NCBI GenBank assembly: GCA_001051155.2
Contig: JYIP02000001.1
Location: forward strand, 558,001 to 622,000
Source of the DNA: Chrysoporthe austroafricana
Taxonomy: Eukaryota > Ascomycota > Sordariomycetes > Diaporthales > Cryphonectriaceae
DNA length: 64,000 bases
Direction: 5' to 3'
Shown: in pieces, positions 30,862 to 41,347 of the stretch
Position numbering within the stretch: the stretch's first letter is position 1
Layout: every line of letters begins with the position of its first letter
Notes under the pieces: model-generated
Seen by the model: only the letters and a program-made list of their open reading frames with translations
The model's database searches: none
What the model was told of the DNA's origin: nothing
Program-made: the position numbers and the translations under genes

Positions 30862-33216
30862 TCAGTGCAGCCCGCGGCCCTTGAGAACTTCCGAGATGCG
30901 TTGCTGCATGACAGCATCAACATAGGGATGCATGGGCAGGCTGAGAACCTCGCTGGCGGCACGCTCGGCCACGGGACAGCCCCCAGCGACCACAGGGAAT
31001 GCACTATATGCAGCCATGGTGTGCACAGGCTTGGGATAATATACAGCTGTCGGCACGCCCGCCTTCTGGAGGAGCTTGCGCATCTCGTCTCTGCTGCCTT
31101 TCTGGCACCGAATCGTGTACGACGCCCACGCGGGAACGATTCCTGCTCGACCATTTGTCATCGTCATCATCGTCGTCGTCGGCGGCGGCGGCGGCGTCAT
31201 CACGCCTGAGCCAGCCAGCAGTCGGTGGTATCGCGCCGCTACGAGGTGTCTGGACTCCATCTCCTGGTCAAACACCTCGAGCTTGGACAGGAGGACGGCA
31301 GCCTGGATCGTGTCCAGCCGGCTGTTCAGTCCAACACGGACACTATCAAACTTGTTATCCTCGCTACGACCGTGCCGCTGCAGGGAACGTATGGTCCGGG
31401 CAAGCTGGGCATCCTCTGTGAAGACGGCTCCCCCGTCGCCATAGCAGCCGAGCGGCTTGGAGGGGTAGAAGCTCGTCGCCGTGATCCTGGCCAGTGTGCC
31501 GACCTTTTGGCCGTCGACGCTGGCCCCGAAGCTCTGGGCAGCGTCTGCCACGACCCAAAGGCCATGTCTGGCAGCTGCCGGGCCCAGTATGTCGTACCTG
31601 GCAGGATGACCAAATATATCGACGGCGACAATGCCCACCACACGGTGGCCGGCGGCGCGTGCTGCTTCGATGCCGGCGCCTATCTGGGCCGTGTCTATAG
31701 TCAAGGAATCAGGCTCCACATCGAGAAATATAGGGATGCCCCCGAGAAGAGCAATGGGCTCCACTGTTGCCACGAATGTGAAGGTGGGCACCATGACGGC
31801 GTCTCCTGGGTGGAGATCCAGGGCCATCAGGGCGAGGGTCAGCGCATCAGTACCGCTTGCACACCCGAGCACATGGCTTGCTCCGGTGTATGCTCCCAGT
31901 CGTGCCTCTACCTCTGACGTCTCGGGGCCGCAGAAGACTCCATCCTCGAGGACAACACCCTCATAGAGGCTGACGTTGTTCTGGATCTTGCAGCGGTTGC
32001 CGACAACGACGCGCTTGCCGACCATTACGTTTTGCCCAAGAATGCAATCTCTGCCGATCCTTGCGCCCTCAAGCACGTGGCTGAAGTGCCAGACGTGGGT
32101 TCCTCTTCCGACTGTCGCGCCCGGGTCAACCACTGCTGTCTCGTGGACGATGCCCTCCCGTCTGGATGTCGACGAGGCTGGAGCGCGAATCGGCCCTTGG
32201 GCTTGGTGCATGATGGCGGCTTTGTCCACGGCTGCGAGAACACCCAGGACAGAGAGGCCCTCCTCCAGAGAGGTGAGCGGGTCTTTACCGCTCTGGGCAC
32301 ACTCTACAAAGTGACGGCATTCTTCGGCTAGAGGTTCCACCGGCGTAAGTTCCAGGGCCTCCTCGGTCGGACCATTTATTGCTGCTACCACCTCGGGCCC
32401 ACCATCGTCCTTGTTCCAGGCCACAGTGTGCCGGGAGAGCACCAGCTTGGAGTCCTAGGGCTTGCTGTCGTCGAATATGGCAGTCGCCTTGTCTCCCACG
32501 ACGACCAGCTTTCTCTCCTTCTGGGGATGCATCCACGACACAGAAATCTGTGCATGAGTATCTCCGGGAAATCTCAGGTGAGCCGTGACCGCATCGGCAA
32601 TATGCGGGCGCAGGTAGAAGCTGGCCTCTGCCGTCACAACCTCGGGGTACTTTCCGTCCATCAGAGAGAGCACCATGGAGACGTCATGCGGCGCTAGGCT
32701 CCAGAAGGCATCCTCATCATGGCGGATCCGCCCCATGGCGAGACGTGACGAGTATATGTGGCGGAGCCGGCCCAGCTTGCCCTCCCTCGCCAGGGCCTTG
32801 AGCCTGACAAACGCCGGGTGATACTGGAACAGATGGCCGACAACCACAGTGCACCCAGCCTGGTTGTGGGCCGCCTCGGCGATGCGTTGTCCTTGTTCGA
32901 GGGAGAGTGCAAGAGGCTTCTCGACGAATACATGTTTGCCGGCATCGAGCGCTGCAACTGTCATGTCGGCATGCTTGGTGGCAGGTGTAGCCAGCGCCAC
33001 TGCAGTGATTGACTTGTCGCTCAGAACAGCCTGCCAGTCCATGGACGGAACCTCATGAGCCTGGCCTACAGTTTCGGACCGACCTGCGATCTCATCGACT
33101 ACAGCTCTGAGGACCCCAAGCCTCGAGAATTCCCGGGCAAGATTGGTGCCCCAGTGACCGCATCCGACCACCGCCACTCGCAAGCGTGGTAACAGCGAGC
33201 TAGAGTCTGTCGCCAT
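30862..33216 (-). pseudogene. Bacterial-type fused sugar-nucleotide gene: Gfo/Idh/MocA dehydrogenase, truncated hexapeptide acetyltransferase and DegT aminotransferase, broken by UAG
   Basis: One intronless frame of 785 codons from ATG (33216, context acctATGG), interrupted only by TAG at codon 254 (32457-32455). Part 1 (about residues 10-335) is an NAD-dependent Gfo/Idh/MocA dehydrogenase: VAVVGCGHWGTNLAREF, FVEKPLAL, VVGHLFQYHP, WSLAPHDVSM. Part 2 (about 350-431) is a left-handed beta-helix N-acetyltransferase that stops at VFCGP, missing roughly its C-terminal 110 residues. Part 3 (432-784) is a DegT/DnrJ/EryC1 PLP aminotransferase lacking about its first 35-40 residues but keeping [23 protein letters not shown] and the PLP lysine (about K587) in [18 protein letters not shown]. 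These three activities are WbpB, WbpD and WbpE (WlbA, WlbB, WlbC), which make UDP-2,3-diacetamido-2,3-dideoxy-glucuronic acid for bacterial surface polysaccharides. A bacterial origin by horizontal transfer is inferred. A Pro/Thr/Met insert from a trinucleotide tract (31156-31202) is eukaryote-like wear. Probably not functional as a whole. Confidence 0.8.
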
Positions 33217-34297
33217 AGGTATATAGTACCAACACAACTAATTCAAAAGAACGAGGGTCAACACCAGCGTCGGAGAATGCCGGATAAACTTAAGAATACA
33301 CATACACACTGTTATAAGGGCTCTGGATGGGGCTTGGAAGGGTCTTCATTTAACCATAACTGTTGAGGTGGTCTAAGGAGTGCTTGAGGAACCAGATTCT
33401 TCCTGGGTCTGGCGGGCTTGCTCCCGTCGTACCTATAGACCTCTGCCTCGATATCTGCCTCAGGCATCCATTGCACAGCCCCCTTCTTTTATGCAGTTGG
33501 GTTCTTTGCTTCCTGCCGTTGGGCGGGTCTGTAATGCCTAATGGCGTGTAATTTGCAATGCCCGGAATCTCAATATCCTAAGCACCCCCTGGGTGTCCGT
33601 GTAACACACACTCAGTGGTACAGAACGGCGGAGGTAGGTGAGCGAAAACGTCCCCTCTGACTGAAAACAACAAACCTTGCCCCTGGATACACTTACTAAA
33701 GCAAGTCTTCCAGGCGTTCTTTTTTTCCTTTTTTTTTTCCTTTTTTTTTCTTTAAGACCCTTTAGGTCGTGTGCCCAGATTTGTAGACTCTTAACCACCC
33801 CCCTTGTCCCTCCCTTCTTTCAATGGCTTGATTCTAGGCGCAGTGCACCGGTCTGAGGCTATCAGGCTGGCGTTGATTCTGCTAATGCTGCTCCTGTGGC
33901 AATCATCAGCCTATTGTCCGGTCACAATGCATGCTCCGCGGCTAAAGGTTGGCCAGGAGAGCTTTCTCTCATGCACGCAGCCTGCAAAGCTTTTCAGGTT
34001 ATCAGTCAGCTCTGCATACAGACAGACCAGTGAGGATGACCAATGTGTTCGTAAGCAAATCTATCTTGCCGAGTTAAGCGAGTTAAGCGATGGCTGCCAA
34101 CTGCTGCTACTACGTAGTCCTCAAGACATGTATCGGGAAGGCAGTGTCATGATGGTGTCAGCCCAAGCTCTACCACTACCAAGCTCGTTTCCAATATGTA
34201 TATATATGTATTCTGCCTGTACTTGGTTTGTGTCTCACTGCCGTCTTGTTAGAAGATATCCAAAAGGGTCCAGACCATATTTTGCTTTGTTGTCACC
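33217..34297. other. Intergenic region between divergent accessory genes
   Basis: A frame at 33804-34301 is open for 165 codons but begins at a TTG, shows no motif and is probably chance in this moderate-GC DNA. T-runs occur at 33718-33752. Nothing else is recognised. Confidence 0.45.
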
Positions 34298-37125
34298 ATG
34301 ACGGAACCACGCAAATTCGGGTTGAATCAAGTATTCCACGCCCAGCCACTGCCGGGCGAGCACCTACAAAGAGATATGATAGAGTTTGTCTATTCCTCTA
34401 GTGATTCCCCCGATTGGGAATGATTCTAAGATGAGATGGCAGCATTGTAGCCATCCATGGCCTAGCCGCCCAGTCGCCCGAGACATGGATAGCATGGAAG
34501 GTTGACGGCAACCCAAAGTCTGGAAACGTCCACTGGCTGAAAGATGAAAACATGTTGCCCAGCGTGATCCCTAGGTCTCGCATTTTTACCTACGACCGGA
34601 ACGCCAATTTCGATCATACACATGCGACCCAGACCTTGCTGGGCCATGCCGATGTATTACTGCACAGACTATACATGGAGAGGCTTAAGGTGAGAAATAC
34701 TTGTCCCCTTCCTAGTTCTACACACAAAGAAAACATGCTTACCAGCTGTCCCCCGTGGGTAGGGGGACACAGGATAGCAATGGCCGGCCCATCATTTTCA
34801 TTGCTTCCTGCTTCGGTGGTCTGATGCTCGTCAAGGTTCGTATCCTCCCTCTCTCAATCACGGGAATGATGAGGCAATAGGCTAAGTATGATCTGAAGGC
34901 GCTCACCCGAGCACAGGTCGATCGCAAGTATCGGGACATCCTGAGGTCCACAATTGGTGTCGCTTTTTTGGGCGTGCCTTTCCAGGGTATCAATGCCGAC
35001 TATTATAAAACGACGCAGCTCAAGATTGCCGTGGCTCTAGCTGTGGGCGGTGAGGCATCCAACAACCTGGCGAAGTATCTGAACAGCGATACATACAAGC
35101 GCGAGAGACTCGACGAACTTGTCTAGGAGTTTGCTGAGATGGTATGGAGAAATAAGCCCTTTGACGTTGTATGCTTCTACGAGACCTTGCCTACAGACCT
35201 CAGCTCAGTCATGGCGCAACTACCTGCAGAATATATCCAGACGCTAGAGGGCAAAACAAAGGCAATTGTAAGCTTTTTGACATATATCACGTACTTAAGC
35301 TGTTGCGCTCACTGATTGGCCTTAGCTTGTGCCAGAATTCTCGGCTTGCCTCCACGGACCGAGAAGATTTGCGCTGAATGTCAGACACTCAATGACTCAC
35401 AAATTTAAAGACCCAGAACAAGATTCATTCCGGGATGTATCCACTCATTTGTTGGAGTTCGCAGAAGAGGCGAAAAGAAAGCTGGAGAAAGGTGAGTTGG
35501 GATATTGCGTAATCATATTGGACGGAACTTTATCAGTTGAGACCGACCAAATCGTCCAAAGTATCTCGACTTCATGACCCAGGCGGATTGCGCATTGCTA
35601 GATGGCTACAAGCCCATTGGCCAGAGCTGGCGGAGCAGCTGGATATCGAAACCTTCGTCTCCGATGCGAAAAGATCGGAGGATCTGAAGGCTCAGACTGG
35701 TCAATTCTCCACATGGTCTCTGGGAGGACTTTCTAGTTCGTTGAAATCGACATTCAAGAACAGCCTTCAAAAACTTTCTCCAGCACTGTCGACCGCATCT
35801 ATCTTTGCAGCTCGACCCAAGCCCCCGACGGAGCACACAGGTCACACAGTGGACAACCATTCTGAGGCTGAATCAAATATGGCCAAGAAGGTAGTCGGCG
35901 ACATGACGGAGGCAATGGCTGATGTTCGAGCAGGCGCTAAGGACATCATCTTGCTCGATATACCCCACGAAAGTCTTGAGGATACCGCCTTGGACGACAT
36001 AGCCGCCGCTGTCGGAGCCAGGGCCGCCTTAGACCTAAAGGACTATGTTCTAGGGCTCAAGAGCACTCCAGAGTTTGAGAACCTGGAGCTTTCGAGAAGG
36101 TCTGTGGCCATGCATCCACCGCCTGGCGCAGAAAGGGGAGCCGCTCCAATACGGCGTCGTGGGCCGGGGGGGGAGTGGTAACCGAGACCTTCACATACCA
36201 TCCCGCCGAAGGCTCAACCAAGTTGTCTCCGGCTGACGAGAAGACAGTGAAGCGCATGGTCACCCAATTATCACATATTGAGCGGACCAGCCGTCATGTC
36301 CTGCAGTGTGCTGGATACACACAAGATCAATACAATAAGAAGGTCAATCTCATCTTCTATCTAGACCAAGACTGCGACACGGCTCAAGCACCGCAAAGTC
36401 TGCACAGCCTTTACATCAAGCCAAAGCGCGTGAAGGCTCCTATTGGGCGTCGCTTCCAGCTTGCACATTCTCTGGCTGTAGCTGTCGGAGGATTGCATCG
36501 GGTCGGCTGGGTGCACAAGAACCTTCAAAGTCAGAATGTCTTTTTTTCATCCCCAAGGACCAGGCTCAAACATCCACTATTGACGAACAGCAAGGCCCAC
36601 AACGGACCCTTGAAGTCGACTTTGCGGACCCATATCTTTTTGGTTTCCAGTGGTCCCGGCCTGAAGATGCAGAGACGGATCGTAAAGCTGACTTGACGCT
36701 GGCAAATAACGCCTATCGCCATCCGGATCGCTGGGGCCAACCCAACGCTGATTTCGTCAAGGCTCATGATATTTACTCTTTGGTAAGCATACTGTTTATA
36801 TTACGTCTATGAAAGGCTAATCCCTCTTTAGGGAGTCATCTTGCTTGAAATCGCTTGTTGGAAATCCGTTTTTAGCTTCAAATTCAAAAGCTTAAAAGAT
36901 GACACGAACCGAGATCGATCTACGGCCTGGGAAGTTCGGCGAGAAATGTTGAAGGCGACAAAAGAAGAAGTTCCTCATATGGTTGGAGAGTCTTTCGCAA
37001 CTGTGATTGAAACATGCCTAACGTTCGACCAAGTGGTAACCGCAGACAAAAAAGGTCAGGAGTACCAAGAATTTATGAATAGCGTTGTCAAAGTGCTTGA
37101 AAGATTAGCACTTGCAAGAATCTGA
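34298..37125 (+). pseudogene. NLR-like fungal gene: alpha/beta-hydrolase domain plus pseudokinase, interrupted
   Basis: Starts at caccATGA (34298; FGLNQVFHAQPLPGEHL), then a SesB/DUF676-type hydrolase: VAIHGLAAQSPETW, IPRSRIFTYDRNANF, RPIIFIASCFGGLMLVK (nucleophile position Cys) and VAFLGVPFQG. Introns are likely at about 34689-34743 (gtgaga), 34837-34899 (gttcgt), 35269-35328 (gtaagc), 35490-35531 (gtgagt) and 36783-36830. The middle part (35330-36180) is unrecognised. The C-terminal part (36180-37125) is a degenerate protein kinase: WVHKNLQSQNV in place of HRDLKxxN, YRHPDRWGQP and HDIYSLGVILLEIACW. Defects are TAG at 35124-35126 inside LDELV-EFAEMVW, a frame change at the G8 run (36166-36173) and another at the T7 run (36541-36547), after which the conserved frame continues. 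The last two are in homopolymers and may be sequencing errors. Such genes act in fungal non-self recognition and cell death. Confidence 0.7.
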
Positions 37126-38108
37126 GGTTGCGCGCGTCATTACAATTTAGGTGCTAGTCGGGAGTGTTTTGGTATTCTAGATTAGGCCCGGGTTCCCATT
37201 TTCGCAAGACCAAAAGCTCGACTGGGTGAGATAAGCACTCAGAACAACTGCTTTGAAAACGTGCTGTTAAAACAGTAATCATTCCGTTTTATCCACTTTT
37301 CATGATACCCCATCCTTGCTTCAACAAGTGATGCGATAAGGACGCCGAAACAGGAAGTCTTTGCTACGAATATCGGGAGAGTGAGCGTCGCATCAGTACT
37401 AATGTCACTCCACAAAACAGAAATCTAACTGCGTCTTGATGGCCTGATAATCGGTCCGTTATGTAATTATCATGTCTTACAGTCTTTTTGTTTGTTGCGC
37501 ATCTCTAAACCGAGAGTAGTTTCTTGGAATACTGTGCTGTATTCATTGCATTAGAGGCCCGCGCCAGCTACTGGTCATTAAACGCAATCTTTCTCTTTCT
37601 TCACCTGTCTTGATTTCCTTCTTCCCATTCCTCTATTCTGGGCGTAGCTTCTAGAAATAGCAGTGATCATATGCACAACCAACGATGAATGAGTGTGCTC
37701 AGCCAAGTGCGCAGGCCTGACCAGACAGCTTTATAAGTGACACAATGAGAAGCCCGCACAACACATACATTCAACAGGGTCGAGTTCATGAATGAGACCG
37801 CCTATACACACAACTAACGGCTCACGCCTCGTTTCATGGCATCATGGCATAATTGGTATGCCTACAAAGTCTCACTACGACGCTTTGATCACACCACTCT
37901 CCCGGCATGGAAGCCGCTCTATGACAGTTGTACTGCGAACGCCATCGCACTGGCATAGTGATGATATAAGAAGTACGGACCCTGTGATTCTGCCGACCGT
38001 TTTTAGATTTTGCTCTACTTCTACTGCTCTACTTTGCCTGGTATATTGCCCAGCCCCTTTTTGATTGATCCCGCTCCTGCTGCTCCGCGCCCCGATGACC
38101 GCGCTGCT
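37126..38108. other. Intergenic region between convergent genes
   Basis: No gene, tRNA or repeat could be supported. The sequence is of moderate GC and resembles the accessory stretch to the left. Its right end is the LYS9 3' untranslated region. Confidence 0.5.
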
Positions 38109-40461
38109 CTATGCGACGATCTCCTCCTTGCAAGCAATGCCATATTTCTAGACGAGAAGATAACAGATCAGCCTCTTGGACCCGTCCGTGCTGATGAGAT
38201 TCGCTGCTGCGGCGGGGACGTACCTTGAGCTCCTGTATCAGGGGGTCGTTGATCCTGCTGCTCATCGGGGCGAGGACGCCCCGCTCGGCGAGGGTCCCGT
38301 CTAGGACCTGCTTGACGGCGACCGCGCACGGGATGCCGACTGTGGTCCTGTTAGTTCGATGCCCGACTTATCCATCCGGGCGGGTGTGGGTGGGGTGGGG
38401 GTTACTCACCGAGCTTGGCCATCGCCGAGTAGCCACCCGGCTCGGTGCTGCCGTACTCGCAGAGGGTCGAGAGCCTGGTCTGCTTGGTGCCGTCCTTCAG
38501 CTCGACCTCGAACTTGTGTTGGAGGCTTCGCCGTGTTAGCATCATGTTTCCAGAGATGCCACTCTCAATGTTCCGGAGTGCCACGCCCGTGGCCGTGAAC
38601 TCGGCACTCCGTTCATGTCAGCGTTGGGTCTTGTCCACTCACATCACGAGATCGCGCTCGCCCTCGCCGAACTGCATCTTCTTCTCGAGCGTGGCGCAGA
38701 TGGTGTCCAGGGGGTTTCCTCTCGGCATGATCTTCAGACCTACGGTGTTAGCGACATCTACCCGTAATGGGCCGCGCCCAGTGTACGCTGGGGCCTCGGC
38801 ACCGCAGCCCGAGTCTCGGGCGGACCGGGCCGCAGGACACGACTGCTTACCTTCTCGGAGGAGAAGAGCCCGAGCCACCGCAGGCCGGCCAGGATGTGCT
38901 CCCGCTGCTCATCGTCCTGGAACGTGCTCTTGGCGGAGATGGTCGCGATCAGGTCCTTCTCGTCCGACGACGGGGCGCCGACGATGTTCTGCGTGGCCTC
39001 CTTCCAGGGGATCGGCTCCTTGCAGGAGCTCCGCTCCGTGTCGTCGAGGAAGCCGATGTCGACGAGGACCTTGACGAATTCTGGGAAGCCGGCGTAACGG
39101 AGGGTGCCTCTGGGTGCATGTCAGTAACCCGTATAACCACCGGGCATAGAAGTTGATGAGTGTACCTGATGATGGTCTGCGCCTCGGGGATGTTGTAGCG
39201 CTCCTTGTATCCAGTGGAGTCTCTGTTCGGGTACGCAACAAGATTGTATCCTTCAACCCTTGGGTGTCAGTATCACAAAGAAAAGGAAGATGAGTGTGTT
39301 AAAACATGGTTCCCAGGGCGGGACCACGTCTTCGCGCACGATGTGGAGGTGGGGTTGCTGACCTGGGTAGATGCGGTATGGCTTGGCGGTAGCCATCAGA
39401 TCTTTGACCGTACATGTTAGCCTGTGCTTTCCCGGAGAAGGTCGGACCGCGCATGGTGGTCTTAGAGGCGTGAACTGTCTAGTGCGAGGGCATCTTACCG
39501 GGACCCGCCACGTTGACGATCTTGCCGTCTCGGTAAAAGCTGGCAGCGTTTCGCAGCGCCAGCAGGACACCGCGGGGCGACCTGGAAGGGTGCTGTGTTA
39601 GAATTATCGAAGCACCCGCGACTGGGTTCTGGGTAAATTTGGGGGTTCGTACCAGGAGAACTTGTATCCCAGCGGGTTGCCGGAGTTCTCTGGGGCAGGC
39701 AGACCTCCGCAGTACGACAGGAACGAGGTGATCTTCCCTCCCTCCCTGTGAACCTCCTCGATGGTCTTGATAGCGTCTGGCAAGAATTAATACCCCCCCC
39801 CCCTGCTCGGCTCCTATCTCCCGTGGGTCCTTACAGAGATGATCAATGCCCGGGTCTGCAGGAGAGGTCAGCTGGGTCCGCGACAGAAAAAGCCCCCGAC
39901 AGAGGAAGTGGAGGGGGGCAACCCACCCAGGCCGATCTCGTTCATGACGGTGATGCCGGCGTCCTTGCACTGCTGGTCGAGCTCCAGCATAGCCGGGGAG
40001 ACGTAGCTGGTGGTGACGACATGCTTCTTCTGGCGGATGGCGGAGCGGATGACGGCGGCGTGGAAGGTGTAGGGGATCAGGCTGATGACGAGGTCGTGGC
40101 GGGCGAGCTCGGCGTCCAGGGCCGCCTCGTCGGTGACGTCGAGCGAGATGGGGTGGGCGTTCTTGACGCCGGCCGAGAGCGACTTGGCGGACTCGAGGGT
40201 CCTGCAGGCTGCGGGGAGGGGGCGTGTCAGCGGGCTGCCCGGAGGAGGAGGAGCGTCGACGACGAAACGGCCGACCGGCAGGGCGGGGGGGCCACCATAC
40301 CGACGGTCACGGCGACGCCCGACTCGGAGAGGATATCGAGGGTCGGCCGCGTGACGAAGCCAGCGCCGAGCATCAGCACCCTGCGGGAGGGAAAGTAGTC
40401 AGTACGAGCGAGCGTGCCCCTGGTGCAGGGGAGAGCGGGGGCCTTACTTGTGAGACGCCAT
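38109..40461 (-). CDS. LYS9: Saccharopine dehydrogenase (NADP+, L-glutamate-forming), 13 exons
   Basis: Saccharopine reductase: condenses 2-aminoadipate 6-semialdehyde with glutamate to give saccharopine, the penultimate step of fungal lysine synthesis. Exons: 40461-40448, 40380-40301, 40208-39927, 39855-39835, 39776-39653, 39581-39499, 39401-39363, 39250-39166, 39109-38851, 38731-38643, 38525-38410, 38339-38224 and 38147-38109. They sum to 448 residues, normal for the family, with every phase matching. Motifs in order: [18 protein letters not shown] (Rossmann fold), [133 protein letters not shown] and [13 protein letters not shown] at the end. Twelve introns is unusually many for this gene in a filamentous fungus. 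A TGACTCA element upstream suggests cross-pathway (Gcn4/CPC1) control. Confidence 0.95.
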
Positions 40462-40615
40462 CGTGAGTGGTGTATTGTGTGGTTTGCGGGTGTGTGTGTG
40501 GTCGGCGTGGAGGGGCTGGGCCTGCTGGAGCTCTCTTTTGAAGCTGTCCGCATTCGTCGAAGTTTTAGGGCGGCGGTGGTGGGCTGTACCCGATGTCGGC
40601 GGTCTCCCGGCCGGC

Positions 40616-40622
40616 TGACTCA
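40616..40622. promoter_or_regulatory. TGACTCA element, Gcn4/CPC1-type, upstream of LYS9
   Basis: A perfect palindromic TGACTCA lies about 155 bases upstream of the LYS9 start codon. This is the established binding site of the bZIP regulator Gcn4/CPC1, which induces amino-acid biosynthesis genes on starvation. Its position in front of a lysine gene makes function likely, though a 7-bp match alone is weak evidence. Confidence 0.6.
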
Positions 40623-41286
40623 CCGGCGGTGGGAGAATGCGTGCCCGGCTTACCTAAGCACATCGCGCCTGTATGTTCCGGCCCGGTACGCGAGGCTGCA
40701 CAGACATCTCGAGCGTCCTGTCAGTGCCTCTGGTGTGTCTTGATCTGGGGTATTGGCTTCTCTATGCTTTATCTCGCCAGTGTGTGCTCCTGTGCTTCAG
40801 GCCCGACTACCGAGCTCCAGGTGCTATGTCGCTTACACAGCAGCACGGGCGTAGTGGAGGGGCCCTCTGCAGCGCGGGGCAGCGCTATGCCCGGCCAGGC
40901 AAGGAGCTCAGCTGTTGGCGGCCCCCTTTTGCCGCAGAAGCACCCCCTCGGCGCCCGCTATGGTAGGAGGAAGAAAAAAGTCCTCAGATGCTGGGGGGTG
41001 CAGAGCATGTAGATGGCGATTGGCGGCCTGCGCAACACACGCCCCGGCCGCATCACCTCGCATGGCGCAGGACCAGGCCGGGCAGACCCAAGGTCGGGCA
41101 GACCCAAGGTCGGGCGAATCACGGCGGAGGCAGTTGGAGCGGAGGAAACGGCGGGGCCAGATGTACGGACGGCACGGCGACCGTGAACGGGGTATAGCAC
41201 ATGCGGTATAGACGCCCGTCGGGCTGGGGGTGGGGGTCCCCAGTGCGCCGGTGGGAAGCGCACAAACACACATTCTCACACACATT

Positions 41287-41288
<2 letters not shown>

Positions 41289-41345
<57 letters not shown>
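41289..41345. repeat. (CA)n microsatellite
   Basis: About 57 bases of uninterrupted CA, one of seven CA/AC tracts of 30 bases or more in the window. Confidence 0.9.

Positions 41346-41347
<2 letters not shown>

Noticed and set aside
33804..34301. 165-codon frame with a hydrophobic start
   Set aside because: It begins at TTG rather than ATG, shows no domain, and overlaps the better-supported start of the hydrolase gene at 34298.
26000..38000. UAG reassigned to a sense codon in this organism
   Set aside because: LYS9, the dehydrogenase, the polyprotein and the GID1 homologue all end in TAG at the positions expected from their families, so UAG is a normal stop here.
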